A stretch of DNA of 64,000 bases. Source: Nocardia cyriacigeorgica GUH-2 (GTDB lineage: Bacteria > Actinomycetota > Actinomycetes > Mycobacteriales > Mycobacteriaceae). A program made the translations under genes and the position numbers. Numbering within the stretch: the first letter of the stretch is position 1; every line of letters starts with the position of its first letter. The stretch is taken from contig NC_016887.1 in NCBI RefSeq assembly GCF_000284035.1, positions 2,976,001-3,040,000 of the forward strand, given 5' to 3'. Of this stretch, positions 43,696 to 51,355 are shown piece after piece. A model generated the notes under the pieces. That model did no database searches, was not told the DNA's origin, and worked only from the letters and a program-made list of their open reading frames with translations.

Positions 43696-44889
43696 ATGAA
43701 GCACCGCATCGTCGTCCTCGGGGCCGGTTACGCCGGAGCGTATTGCGCGGGATATCTGGCTCGGAAGCTGCGCGCCGACGAGGTGGAGATCACTGTGGTC
43801 AATGCCGAGCCCGATTTCGTGGAGCGTTTGCGCCTGCATCAGCTGGCCGCCGGTCACGAGCTTCCGCGTCGGCCGCTGAGCGAGGTGTTCGCCGGCACCG
43901 GCATCGTGCTGCGCACGGCTCGGGTGACCGCCCTCGACGCCGATCACCGCACCGTCACCATCGCCGATGGTTCGGGGGTGGATCGGATCGAGTACGACAC
44001 CCTGGTCTACACCCTCGGTAGCGCCGGCGCCGGCCACGGTGTGCCGGGTGTCGGTGAGTTCGCCTTCGATGTGGCTGCGCGGCCGTCGGCGCTGCGGTTG
44101 CGGGCCCGGCTGGATGAGCTGGACGGGACCGGGAAGGTGGTCGTAGTCGGTGGGAATCTGACCGCGATCGAGACCGTCACCGAGATCGCCGAAGCCCATC
44201 CGGGTCTCGAGGTGAGCTTGGTGACCAGTGGTGAAGTCGGTGGCTGGCTGGGCCCGAAGGCGCGGCGGCATTTGTTGCGTGCGTTCGAGCGGTTCGGGAT
44301 CTCGATTCATGAGCACACGGCTGTCGAGCGGGTGGATGAGACGGCGGTGGTCGCGGCCGATGGCGCGGTTTTCGCCTCGGATGCGACGGTGTGGGCGGCG
44401 GGATTCGCGGTGCCCGCGATCGCGGCCGCCGGTGGTCTCGCGGTGCAGGCCGATGGCCGGATCACCGTGGATCGGCAGATGCGGTCGGTGTCGCACCCGA
44501 ATGTCTATGCCGCCGGGGACAGCGTGTTCGTCATCGGTGCGAACGGGCGTCCGTTGCCGATGTCGTGCGCGTCGGCGGGGTTCACCGGGATGCAGGCGGT
44601 TTCGGCGATCGTCGGGGATCTGACCGGGCGCGCGGTGAAGGCGACCGCGCTGAGCTACGTCGGCAACCACATCAGCCTCGGCCGCAGGGATGCGATCTAT
44701 CAGGTGGTCGATGGTGACGGTCGGGCGAAGCCGGGTGCGTTGTGCGGGCGTGCGGCGGTGGCGGTGAAGTCGTCGATCGTGGCGGTGAGCGGGTGGGCGA
44801 TCAGCCGTCCGACGTTCGGAATGCCGAGCCGCCGATACCGATTGACCGCTGCCGAGCAGGCGGGTTCGCCTGAGGTGGCTGTCGCCTAG
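43696..44889 (+). CDS. NAD(P)/FAD-dependent oxidoreductase (NDH-2-like), ECF41 partner 1
   Basis: 397 residues. FAD-binding GAGYAGAYCAGYLARKL, second dinucleotide motif VVVVGGNLTAIETV, and the C-terminal FAD motif VYAAGDSVFVIG. Closest in layout to type-II NADH dehydrogenase/FAD disulfide-reductase-like proteins, without visible redox Cys. GGAGCG precedes ATG 43696. It is followed 10 bp later by an ECF41 sigma factor; ECF41 genes typically sit beside one oxidoreductase-type target, which fits here. Confidence 0.88.
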   Translation: MKHRIVVLGAGYAGAYCAGYLARKLRADEVEITVVNAEPDFVERLRLHQLAAGHELPRRPLSEVFAGTGIVLRTARVTALDADHRTVTIADGSGVDRIEYDTLVYTLGSAGAGHGVPGVGEFAFDVAARPSALRLRARLDELDGTGKVVVVGGNLTAIETVTEIAEAHPGLEVSLVTSGEVGGWLGPKARRHLLRAFERFGISIHEHTAVERVDETAVVAADGAVFASDATVWAAGFAVPAIAAAGGLAVQADGRITVDRQMRSVSHPNVYAAGDSVFVIGANGRPLPMSCASAGFTGMQAVSAIVGDLTGRAVKATALSYVGNHISLGRRDAIYQVVDGDGRAKPGALCGRAAVAVKSSIVAVSGWAISRPTFGMPSRRYRLTAAEQAGSPEVAVA

Positions 44890-44899
44890 GGTCGTCGGT

Positions 44900-45838
44900 A
44901 TGGACACTGCCACCGTGGCGCGTTTCGAGGCCAGCCGGGATCGGCTGGCCTCGCTCGCCTACCGTCTGCTCGGTTCGGCGGCCGATGCCGAGGACACGGT
45001 GCAGGATGCGTTTCTGCGGTGGCAGGCCGCCGACCACGACTACGTCGAGGTGCCCGAGGCGTGGTTGACCAAGATCGTGACCAATCTGGCGCTGGACCGG
45101 CTGCGTTCGGCGCGGGTCCGGCGGGAGCGGTCGGTCGGTGCGTGGATGCCGGAACCGTTGCTCGACGGTGATCCGATGCTCGGCCCGGCCGACACGGTCG
45201 AGCAGCGTGAATCGGTGACGCTGGCGATGCTGACGTTGCTGGAGCGGCTCTCGCCGGTCGAGCGGGCGGTGTATGTGCTGCGGGAGGCGTTTTCCTACAG
45301 TCATGCCGAGATCGCCGAGATCCTGGAGATTTCGGAGTCGGCGAGCCAGCAGCATGCGCATCGGGCGCGCCGTCGCATGGCGGGGGAGAAGAGGTCGGCG
45401 ACGGTGGATGCGGCCTCGGCGCGGCGGATTGTCGAGGCGTTCGTGGCCGCGGCGTCGTCGGGGCGCACCGATCGGCTGGTGGAGCTGCTGACCGCGGATG
45501 CGACCGGTGTCTCGGATGGGGCCGGTGGGCTGGCCAAGAGGTTGATTCATTTTCCGACGCGGGAGCGGATCGCGGAGGCGTTGCGGTCGGGTTTGCGGCC
45601 GACAGCGGCCAAGCGCCGGCTGGCCGGTGGGTCGCCGTCTATTCATTCCGCCGTCGTCAATGGGTGTCCGGCGATGCTGTTCGCCCTGGGCGACCGGGTG
45701 CTGGGTGTTGCGGTGCTGGATGTGCGCGACGGCAAGGTCGCGGCGGTGCGTGCGATCGCTGCGCCGCGCCGTCTGGGTCGGCTCGCCGAGCAGTGGCGGC
45801 GTCGTGGGCATGATGTTCCGGTGGTCGACGCCTGGTAA
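44900..45838 (+). CDS. ECF41-type (SigJ-like) RNA polymerase sigma factor 1
   Basis: 312 residues: sigma2 (LASLAYRLLGSAADAEDTVQ), the ECF41 linker signature WMPEP (82-86), sigma4 (SYSHAEIAEILEISESASQQ), then the SnoaL/NTF2-like extension (from about 185) with a DGAGG version of the ECF41 DGGGK motif. ECF41 factors have no anti-sigma gene; their C-terminal domain controls activity. It sits 10 bp after the FAD oxidoreductase, its likely target. The degenerate DGGGK could weaken self-control. Confidence 0.9.
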   Translation: MDTATVARFEASRDRLASLAYRLLGSAADAEDTVQDAFLRWQAADHDYVEVPEAWLTKIVTNLALDRLRSARVRRERSVGAWMPEPLLDGDPMLGPADTVEQRESVTLAMLTLLERLSPVERAVYVLREAFSYSHAEIAEILEISESASQQHAHRARRRMAGEKRSATVDAASARRIVEAFVAAASSGRTDRLVELLTADATGVSDGAGGLAKRLIHFPTRERIAEALRSGLRPTAAKRRLAGGSPSIHSAVVNGCPAMLFALGDRVLGVAVLDVRDGKVAAVRAIAAPRRLGRLAEQWRRRGHDVPVVDAW

Positions 45839-45868
45839 CACCCGCTGTCAGTGATGTGGGTCACATGA

Positions 45869-45895
45869 TGTCAGGATCGGGGGCGCGGCGGTGTC
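45869..45895 (+). promoter_or_regulatory. Candidate ECF41-type promoter of oxidoreductase 2
   Basis: TGTCAGG (45869-45875), 16-nt spacer, TGTC (45892-45895). It matches the 43638 site in -35 sequence and spacing. Transcription from it would begin downstream of the GTG at 45891, which bears on the start of the next gene. Confidence 0.45.
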
Positions 45896-45929
45896 TTGTG
45901 CTCGAGTCCCGCAGAGCGAAGGAGACATC

Positions 45930-47120
45930 ATTAGCAACAACATCGACGTCGTCGTGGTCGGCGGTGGATACGCCGGGGTGATGGCGGCCAACCGGATGAC
46001 CCAGCGTGCGAACGTGACGGTGACCGTGATCAACCCGCGCGCGGTGTTCGTCCCGCGGCTGCGGCTGCATCAGATGGTGGGCGGAACCCATGACGCGACC
46101 GTCGATTACGTCGATGTCCTGGCCGACGGGGTGCGGCTGGTCGTAGCCAGTGTCGCCGAGATCGATGCGGCCGCGCGCAGCGTGCGCCTGGCCGACGGCG
46201 GCCGGATCGGCTACGACTATCTGATCTACGCGGTCGGCAGTGCCGCCGCGCAGTCGCAGGTGCCCGGTGTGGGCGAATTCGCGTATCCGGTGGCGACGTA
46301 CGAGGCGGCGCAGCGGCTGCGGTCGGTGCTCTTCGATACCCCGATGGACGCCGCGGTCACCGTGGTCGGCGGTGGGCCGACCGGCATCGAAACCGCTGCG
46401 GAGCTGGCCGAACAGGGCCGCGATGTGACGTTGCTCTGCGGTGGCCTGGTCGGTACGTACCTGCATCCGAGTGCGCGGCGCACCGCTCGCAAGTACCTCG
46501 CGAAACTCGGGGTGCGTGTGCTCGAAGGCTCCGACACCGCGGTGACGGCGGTGCGGGCCGAGGAGGTGGAGTTGCGTGACGGGCGGACGGTGCCCAGCCG
46601 CGTCACCATCTGGGCCGTGGGTTTCAGCGTCCCGGATCTGGCCGAACGCAGCGGCCTGCGCTCCGACGGCGCCGGGCGTCTGCTCACCGATGAAACGTTG
46701 ACCAGCGTCGATGACGAGCGGATCGTGGCGGCGGGCGACTGCTCGGCGCCGTCGGGTCTGCCGTTCAAGATGAGCGCCTACGCCGCGGGCTGCCTGGGTG
46801 CGCACGCGGCCGACACCGTGCTGCGGCGGATCGCCGGCCAGGAGCCGGAACCGGTCGATCTGGCGTTCCCGGCGATGTGCATCAGTTTCGGGCGTCGCGC
46901 CGGGATCTTCCAGCTCGGCCACAAGGACGATACGGCGATGCGGCTGTATTTCACCGGCCCGGTGGGTAAGGCGCTCAAGGAGTTCTCCTGCCAGGCCAGC
47001 GTCAAGCATCTGGTCGCCGAGTCGCGCAAGCCCGGTTCGCACCATTGGCCCAGCGACGGCAAGCATCGTCCGAAGCTGTTGCAGGCCTTGGTTTCCGATG
47101 CGCCCGCGACCATTGCCTGA
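45930..47120 (+). CDS. NAD(P)/FAD-dependent oxidoreductase (NDH-2-like), ECF41 partner 2
   Basis: 396 residues. FAD motif VVVVGGGYAGVMAANRM, NAD motif VTVVGGGPTGIETAAELAEQ, late FAD motif VAAGDCSAPSGLPFKMSAYA. It is a paralogue of the 43696 gene. The start is unusual: AAGGAG at 45919-45924 is followed by ATC-ATT (45927-45932) with no ATG/GTG/TTG, giving a predicted ISNNIDVV start at ATT 45930. A GTG at 45891 would give 409 residues but lies in the presumed promoter. It is followed by ECF41 factor 2. Confidence 0.85.
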   Translation: MSNNIDVVVVGGGYAGVMAANRMTQRANVTVTVINPRAVFVPRLRLHQMVGGTHDATVDYVDVLADGVRLVVASVAEIDAAARSVRLADGGRIGYDYLIYAVGSAAAQSQVPGVGEFAYPVATYEAAQRLRSVLFDTPMDAAVTVVGGGPTGIETAAELAEQGRDVTLLCGGLVGTYLHPSARRTARKYLAKLGVRVLEGSDTAVTAVRAEEVELRDGRTVPSRVTIWAVGFSVPDLAERSGLRSDGAGRLLTDETLTSVDDERIVAAGDCSAPSGLPFKMSAYAAGCLGAHAADTVLRRIAGQEPEPVDLAFPAMCISFGRRAGIFQLGHKDDTAMRLYFTGPVGKALKEFSCQASVKHLVAESRKPGSHHWPSDGKHRPKLLQALVSDAPATIA

Positions 47121-47212
47121 CATTCGATAGCGGCGGGTGGCGCCGCACGACCGCAGACGCCGCCACCCGCTCGATCTACCACAATGCACCTGCGACACAG
47201 GGAGAGGACGTC

Positions 47213-48127
47213 ATGAACACACCGGACGTACCCGACGACCACACCACCGTCGACGCGACCCAGATGTTCGTCCGGCACCGCAATCTGCTGTTCACCGTCG
47301 CCTACGAGATGCTCGGTTCGGCAGCCGACGCCGAAGACGTGTTGCAGGAGACATGGTTGCGGTGGGTGAAGGTCGACCTGACCCAGGTGAGCGACGAGCG
47401 CGCCTATCTGGTGCGGATCACGACCCGCCAGGCGCTCAACCGGTTGCGTTCACTCAAACGCCGCCGCGAGGCATATGTCGGTTCGTGGCTGCCGGAGCCG
47501 CTGCTGACCGCGCCGGAAGCCGCCGCCGATGCCGAACTCGCCGAGAGCGTGTCGATGGCGTTGATGCTGGTGCTCGAGACATTGACGCCGACCGAACGCG
47601 CGGTGTTCGTGCTGCGTGAGGCATTCGGATTCGGTTACGACGACATCGCGGCCGCGGTCGACAAGACCCCGGCCGCGGTGCACCAGATCGCCCACCGCGC
47701 GCGCCGCCACGTCGAGGCGCGCCGCCCGCGCCGCACGGTCACGCCGAGTCAGGCGCAGGCGGCGGTCGATGCGTTCCAGCGTGCGCTGGAAACCCGGGAT
47801 CTTCAGGGCTTGCTCGACGTGCTGGCTCCCGATGTGGTGGCGATCAGCGACGGCGGCGGGATCAGGCAGGCCACGCCACGCCCGGTCGTCGGCGCCGACA
47901 AGGTGGCCCGGTTCATCGTCGGCGGGCTCACCAAGCACGATGTGGTGGTCACTGTCGAGGCGACGGTGGTGAACGCCGGCCCCGCGCTGGCGCTGTATGC
48001 CGATGGTGAACTAGACGGGGTCATCGTCGTTCATGTCGAGGACGGCGATATCGATGGCCTGTACTACGTTCGCAACCCCCACAAGCTGACCCACCTCGAC
48101 ACCGCGACGCCGCTGACCTTGCGGTGA
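47213..48127 (+). CDS. ECF41-type (SigJ-like) RNA polymerase sigma factor 2
   Basis: 304 residues. Sigma2 (FTVAYEMLGSAADAEDVLQE), WLPEP linker (92-96), sigma4 (GYDDIAAAVDKTPAAVHQIA), SnoaL-like extension with a good DGGG motif (ISDGGGI). ATG 47213 has GGAGAGG upstream; the spacer from the oxidoreductase is 92 bp. Layout repeats that of the preceding pair, so a tandem duplication followed by divergence is likely. The Tn3-type remnant begins 72 bp after its stop. Confidence 0.9.
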   Translation: MNTPDVPDDHTTVDATQMFVRHRNLLFTVAYEMLGSAADAEDVLQETWLRWVKVDLTQVSDERAYLVRITTRQALNRLRSLKRRREAYVGSWLPEPLLTAPEAAADAELAESVSMALMLVLETLTPTERAVFVLREAFGFGYDDIAAAVDKTPAAVHQIAHRARRHVEARRPRRTVTPSQAQAAVDAFQRALETRDLQGLLDVLAPDVVAISDGGGIRQATPRPVVGADKVARFIVGGLTKHDVVVTVEATVVNAGPALALYADGELDGVIVVHVEDGDIDGLYYVRNPHKLTHLDTATPLTLR

Positions 48128-48162
48128 GAGCGGTTGTGCGGCACGGCCGCCGCCGCGCTGAC

Positions 48163-48196
48163 GGCGGCTGGCCGGCCGAGCTGATCTTCGTGCGCT
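48163..48196 (+). repeat. 34-bp direct repeat, left copy
   Basis: GGCGGCTGGCCGGCCGAGCT plus 14 bp, 3 bp outside the left Tn3 inverted repeat. It matches 50369-50402 with one mismatch. In one frame both copies read GGWPAELIFVR, so they look like duplicated coding remnants. Confidence 0.75.
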
Positions 48197-48199
48197 TAG

Positions 48200-48245
48200 G
48201 GGGTTCCGGTAGTAACCGCCGAAGAATCAACGGATATGGCGTAGC
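48200..48245 (+). repeat. Left terminal inverted repeat of the Tn3-type element
   Basis: 46 bp, GGGGTTCCGGTAGTAACCGC at the outer end and GATATGGCGTAGC at the inner end. Two differences from the right end. Confidence 0.85.
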
Positions 48246-48347
48246 CGCAGCTGACTGCCGGTGAGGCCCTGGTTCGGTCTGCGGCGATGGCCGGTTGCTG
48301 GTTGGCTTGGCTCCCAACGCTATTGGTTGCTGTGGGAGGTCGGTTTC

Positions 48348-48961
48348 GTGGCGACGCGGGTGTTCGCGGATGAGGAGTTGGCTCGTCTGCGGGAATTCCC
48401 GGAGATCGGGCGTGAGGAGTTGTTCCGGTTCTTCACGCTCTCACCGGCGGATCTGGCGTTCGTCGATCCCGGTCGCGGTCGTGGTCCGGCCGATCGGCAC
48501 CGAGATCCGTTCCTACGGCCGCCGCGCCGAGACCCGCACCGACCATTTGCGCCTGGCCGCGCAGTATCTGGGGTTGCGGACCGCCGGTGCGCTCGAACTC
48601 TTCGCTCACGAGGGCCTGTCGAAGGCGCGGTTTGGCCTGCGCGATCGCCGCCCGCAGGCGTTCCCACCCGATCGGCATGATCCGGGCCCGCCAGCTGCAA
48701 GACCAGACCGAACAAGCCTGGTGTCTGACCCTGGCCACCAACGCGGTGATCGCCTGGACCACCGAGTACTACGGCCTCGCGGTCGAGCAGATGCGCCGGG
48801 GCGGCCACCGCATCGACGACGAGGTCCTGGCCCACATCTCACCCGCGCGCAGTGCCAACATCAACTTCTTCGGCGCGATCGAAGACGACATCGACGCCGA
48901 ACTCGCCGCGCTCGGCCCGACGGGCTACCGGCCGCTGCGGGTGCGTGACACCCTGTTCTGA
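48348..48961 (+). pseudogene. Tn3-family transposase remnant (internal deletions)
   Basis: From GTG 48348 the frame reads ATRVFADEELARLREFPEIG, then FFTLSPADLAFVDPGRGRGP, the N-terminus of Tn3 transposases (DUF4158). The frame then shifts to one with RRAETRTDHLRLAAQYLG, still DUF4158. From about 48690 a third frame gives DQTEQAWCLTLATNAVIAWT, YYGLAVEQMRRGGHRI and SPARSANINFFGAIEDDIDA, the C-terminal end. About 600 bp remain of a gene of roughly 3 kb, so the catalytic core is missing. Confidence 0.85.
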
Positions 48962-48973
48962 CCGGTCCCGGCG

Positions 48974-49233
48974 CTACCCCAGGGCCCGGTTCGTGTGCTC
49001 GCGGCCGAGCCATTCGGTGGTCGTCATATCCGGGATCAGGTCCGCGCAGGATCGTCCGTCCTGGGTCCTGTCGTGGTCCCAGGCTCGCGGGTAGTGCGGT
49101 CCGGCGACGTAGCCGAATGAGTAGGGGCGCCCTCGACTCCGATCCGCAGCTTATCGGCGGTGATGCCCGCCCACTGGCGTCCGGTGTGCCAGATGATCAC
49201 CCCGCCACACCCGGCCAGTGGCGAGCCCGACAT
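48974..49233 (-). pseudogene. Frameshifted unknown gene inside the Tn3 element
   Basis: MSGSPLAGCGGVIIWHTGRQ to IGVEGAP in one frame; just after, a neighbouring frame continues as YSFGYVAGPHYPRAWDHDRT and IPDMTTTEWLGREHTNRALG to a stop at 48974. Both halves look like real protein, so a single-base indel near 49120 probably splits one 85-residue gene. Family not recognised. Confidence 0.4.
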
Positions 49234-49242
49234 ATGCAGAGG

Positions 49243-49887
49243 TTAGGACTTACTGCGTGCGAAAAGAATCGCTTGTTGAGCTTTCGCATCCGGGTCGAGC
49301 AGCATCTGGGCCTCGACCACGAATCCGGCATCGTGCAGCCAGGATGCCACCTGGTTCGGCTGACGGTGGTGGACATGGACCTTCATCGGGTGACCGCCGT
49401 AGCCCTCCGTCTTCAACAGCGACTCGTCGCCGACGTGAAACAGCAGTTGCAACGGTCCGCCGGGACGCAATGCTCGGTGGAAGCGCCCGAACACAGTCGG
49501 CACCTCGTCGTCGGGGATGTGGATCAACGACTGCCAGGCGAGCAGGCCGGCCACCGAAGCGACGGGCAGGTTCAGCTCCGTCATCGAGCCCACCTCGAAC
49601 CGCAGGCCGGGGTGGTCGCGCCGGGCCACGTCGATCATCGCCGGGGAGAGGTCGATACCGAAGGCGTCGACACCGAGCTCATGCAGGTGGGCGGTGACTT
49701 CACCGGGGCCGCAGCCGACGTCCGCGACCGGTCCGCCGCCAGCGGTCCGCACGCTGTCGGCGAACAACGCCAGAGCCGCGCGAAGGTACTGGTGTCCGGC
49801 GAGGGCGCCGCGCACTTGGTTGGCATAGCTGACCGCGACCGTGTCATACGAGGTTCGGGTGTCGGCCAACCAGTCATCCGTGCTCAT
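49243..49887 (-). CDS. Class I SAM-dependent methyltransferase (transposon cargo)
   Basis: 214 residues. SAM-binding motif I is VADVGCGPGEVTAHLHELG (about 57-75), followed by GIDLSPAMIDVARRDHP, a post-motif LLAWQSLIHIPDDEVP, and a C-terminal domain ending FARSKS. The long frame extends to 50034, but MSTDDWLADTRTSYDTVAVS at 49887 matches the usual start of this family. It is the only intact gene within the Tn3-type ends. The methyl acceptor is unknown; small-molecule substrates are common for this type. Confidence 0.8.
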   Translation of the reverse strand: MSTDDWLADTRTSYDTVAVSYANQVRGALAGHQYLRAALALFADSVRTAGGGPVADVGCGPGEVTAHLHELGVDAFGIDLSPAMIDVARRDHPGLRFEVGSMTELNLPVASVAGLLAWQSLIHIPDDEVPTVFGRFHRALRPGGPLQLLFHVGDESLLKTEGYGGHPMKVHVHHRQPNQVASWLHDAGFVVEAQMLLDPDAKAQQAILFARSKS

Positions 49888-50060
49888 GACCGGCACGATA
49901 TTCCATGATCGCGGCGGACTCGGCGCTACCCGGGAACGACAAAGGTGGCTCCACCCGGCCGGGTGGAGCCACCGGTAGGCAGGACGGCATCGCTCATGGC
50001 GCGGGCCCCGAGACACTCTGGCCGACTCTGTCATCCGGTGGCGAGGGCATCAGTGACTGC

Positions 50061-50309
50061 GGCGAACGGCGGTACGCGTCCTCGACACCATCGGATCGGC
50101 GAACACCCGCCGCTCCTACGGCATCGCGATCGTCAAGACCGTCGACCAGCTCGACGGCCGCCCGGACGGACTCACCGGGCCAGCCGCGCCCTGGACTCGA
50201 TCACCGACACCCCTAGGCCGAGAACCAGCGCCGCTACTTCAAACCCTCGCCGCAGGCGATCCGTGAGCTGACCTCGATCCTGGGCCCGGGAGCCGAACGC
50301 CGACGCTGA
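50061..50309 (+). pseudogene. Tyrosine-integrase remnant
   Basis: One frame reads VRVLDTIGSANTRRSYGIAI and VKTVDQLDGRPDG, like the core-binding start of actinobacterial integrases. A neighbouring frame gives SRALDSITDT, and another gives [20 protein letters not shown] to a TGA at 50307-50309, like the C-terminal tail of such proteins. The catalytic middle is missing. Confidence 0.5.
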
Positions 50310-50315
50310 CCAGCA

Positions 50316-50361
50316 GCTACGCCATATCCGTTGGTTTTTCGGCGGTTACTACCGGAACCCC
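50316..50361 (-). repeat. Right terminal inverted repeat of the Tn3-type element
   Basis: Inverted copy of 48200-48245 with two mismatches, ending TACCGGAACCCC at the outer side. Confidence 0.85.
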
Positions 50362-50368
50362 AGATGGC

Positions 50369-50402
50369 GGCGGCTGGCCGGCCGAGCTGATTTTCGTGCG
50401 CT
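50369..50402 (+). repeat. 34-bp direct repeat, right copy
   Basis: Same as 48163-48196 but with T for C at one position, 7 bp outside the right inverted repeat. The surrounding frame (50363-50500) continues FVRYVSVFQLPGALLLGAIV to a TGA, apparently the tail of an interrupted membrane-protein gene. Confidence 0.7.
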
Positions 50403-50545
50403 ACGTGTCGGTCTTCCAGCTGCCCGGGGCGCTGCTCCTCGGCGCCATCGTGCCGGCGCCCCGGGAGAGGTTCGGGCCGCGCAGGCCGCCGGTTCAGTGA
50501 TCCAATGCCGATCGCACAGCCGAATCACGTTGATGCGCGCCGGAT

Positions 50546-51181
50546 TCAGCGCACCGGCGCCGTCTCCTCGACCGCCGGTCCGAAGATGGCGCCGATGACG
50601 AGCGCGATCTGGGTGACGGCGCGGTCGATGGGTCCGGTGGGCTGGAACAGGTGGCTCAGCGCCAGGCGGACGACGGCTTCGACTCGACTGCCCAGTTCGT
50701 CGTCGCTGAGGGCGGACAGCCCGTATTGGGTGCGTAGCACGGTGGTGAGGGTGCTGGCCGCGCGGCCGAGGACCGGTTCGGGTTCGGTCATCAGGGTGGG
50801 CAGCAGAGTGGTATCGGCGCTGGATCGCCCGGCGAGGACGGCCTTGAGCAGGGTGTTCTCGGCGGCGGTGCGCAGGGTGAAGTCGACGGCGGCGGTGAGC
50901 GCGGCGAGCACGTGGCGGGGGTGGGCGGCGATGGTTTCGGTGATGCCGGCCAGGAAGGTGTCGAGTTCGGCGGCGATGACGGCGTCGGCGAGGTCTTGCC
51001 GGGTGCCGATCTCTTTGTAGAGCACCGGCCTGCTCACGCCCACTTCTTTGGCCACGCGCGACATGTTGACCGCGCCCCAGCCCTCGGTGCAGACGAGTTG
51101 GCGGGCGGTGTCGATGACGCGGGCGCGCAGCAGTTGACGCATCTCGCTGTGAAAGTTCGGCGCTTCAGCCACGACAGCCAT
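50546..51181 (-). CDS. TetR-family regulator divergent from alkB
   Basis: 211 residues: HTH near 30-70 (WGAVNMSRVAKEVGVSRPVL) and a C-terminal helical domain (VVRLALSHLFQPTGPIDRAV). TetR genes of the AlkX/AlkU type accompany alkB-rubredoxin operons in Rhodococcus and relatives and repress them, relieved by fatty-acid products. Here it is divergent rather than downstream. The palindrome at 51224-51252 over the alkB -10 box is the likely binding site. No ribosome site before ATG 51181 is evident. Confidence 0.85.
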   Translation of the reverse strand: MAVVAEAPNFHSEMRQLLRARVIDTARQLVCTEGWGAVNMSRVAKEVGVSRPVLYKEIGTRQDLADAVIAAELDTFLAGITETIAAHPRHVLAALTAAVDFTLRTAAENTLLKAVLAGRSSADTTLLPTLMTEPEPVLGRAASTLTTVLRTQYGLSALSDDELGSRVEAVVRLALSHLFQPTGPIDRAVTQIALVIGAIFGPAVEETAPVR

Positions 51182-51210
51182 CGTACATCAATGCTGGTTT
51201 CGTCCATCCG

Positions 51211-51252
51211 TTGACAATCGTCGGTGATGTGTTTCTAATGAATACACATCAC
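51211..51252 (+). promoter_or_regulatory. alkB promoter with overlapping operator
   Basis: TTGACA (51211-51216), 17-nt spacer, TCTAAT (51234-51239). A perfect 9-bp inverted repeat GTGATGTGT-N11-ACACATCAC (51224-51252) covers the -10 box and start region. TetR-family repression is the simplest reading. The leader to alkB is about 105 nt. Confidence 0.75.
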
Positions 51253-51355
51253 AGCACAGTGTAAACAGGGCTGGTCCGGACGCCGATGAGGGCAGCAGCG
51301 ACCGGTGGTCCCGCCGTGGACCGTTTCCCGCTCACCGATCCGAGGAGAACCGACG

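Larger units (their letters stand above)
48200..50361. mobile_element. Decayed Tn3-family element with 46-bp terminal inverted repeats
   Basis: The left end (48200-48245, GGGGTTCCGGTAGTAACCGC onward) and the right end (50316-50361) are inverted copies matching at 44 of 46 bases, both starting GGGG as in Tn3-type ends. Inside lie a gutted transposase, a frameshifted unknown gene, an intact methyltransferase and an integrase remnant. The element cannot move by itself but its ends look usable in trans. A 34-bp direct repeat flanks it, far longer than the 5-bp Tn3 target duplication. Confidence 0.85.

Noticed and set aside
48163..50402. 34-bp direct repeat as the target-site duplication of the Tn3 element
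   Set aside because: Tn3-family duplications are 5 bp, and the repeats are not adjacent to the ends.
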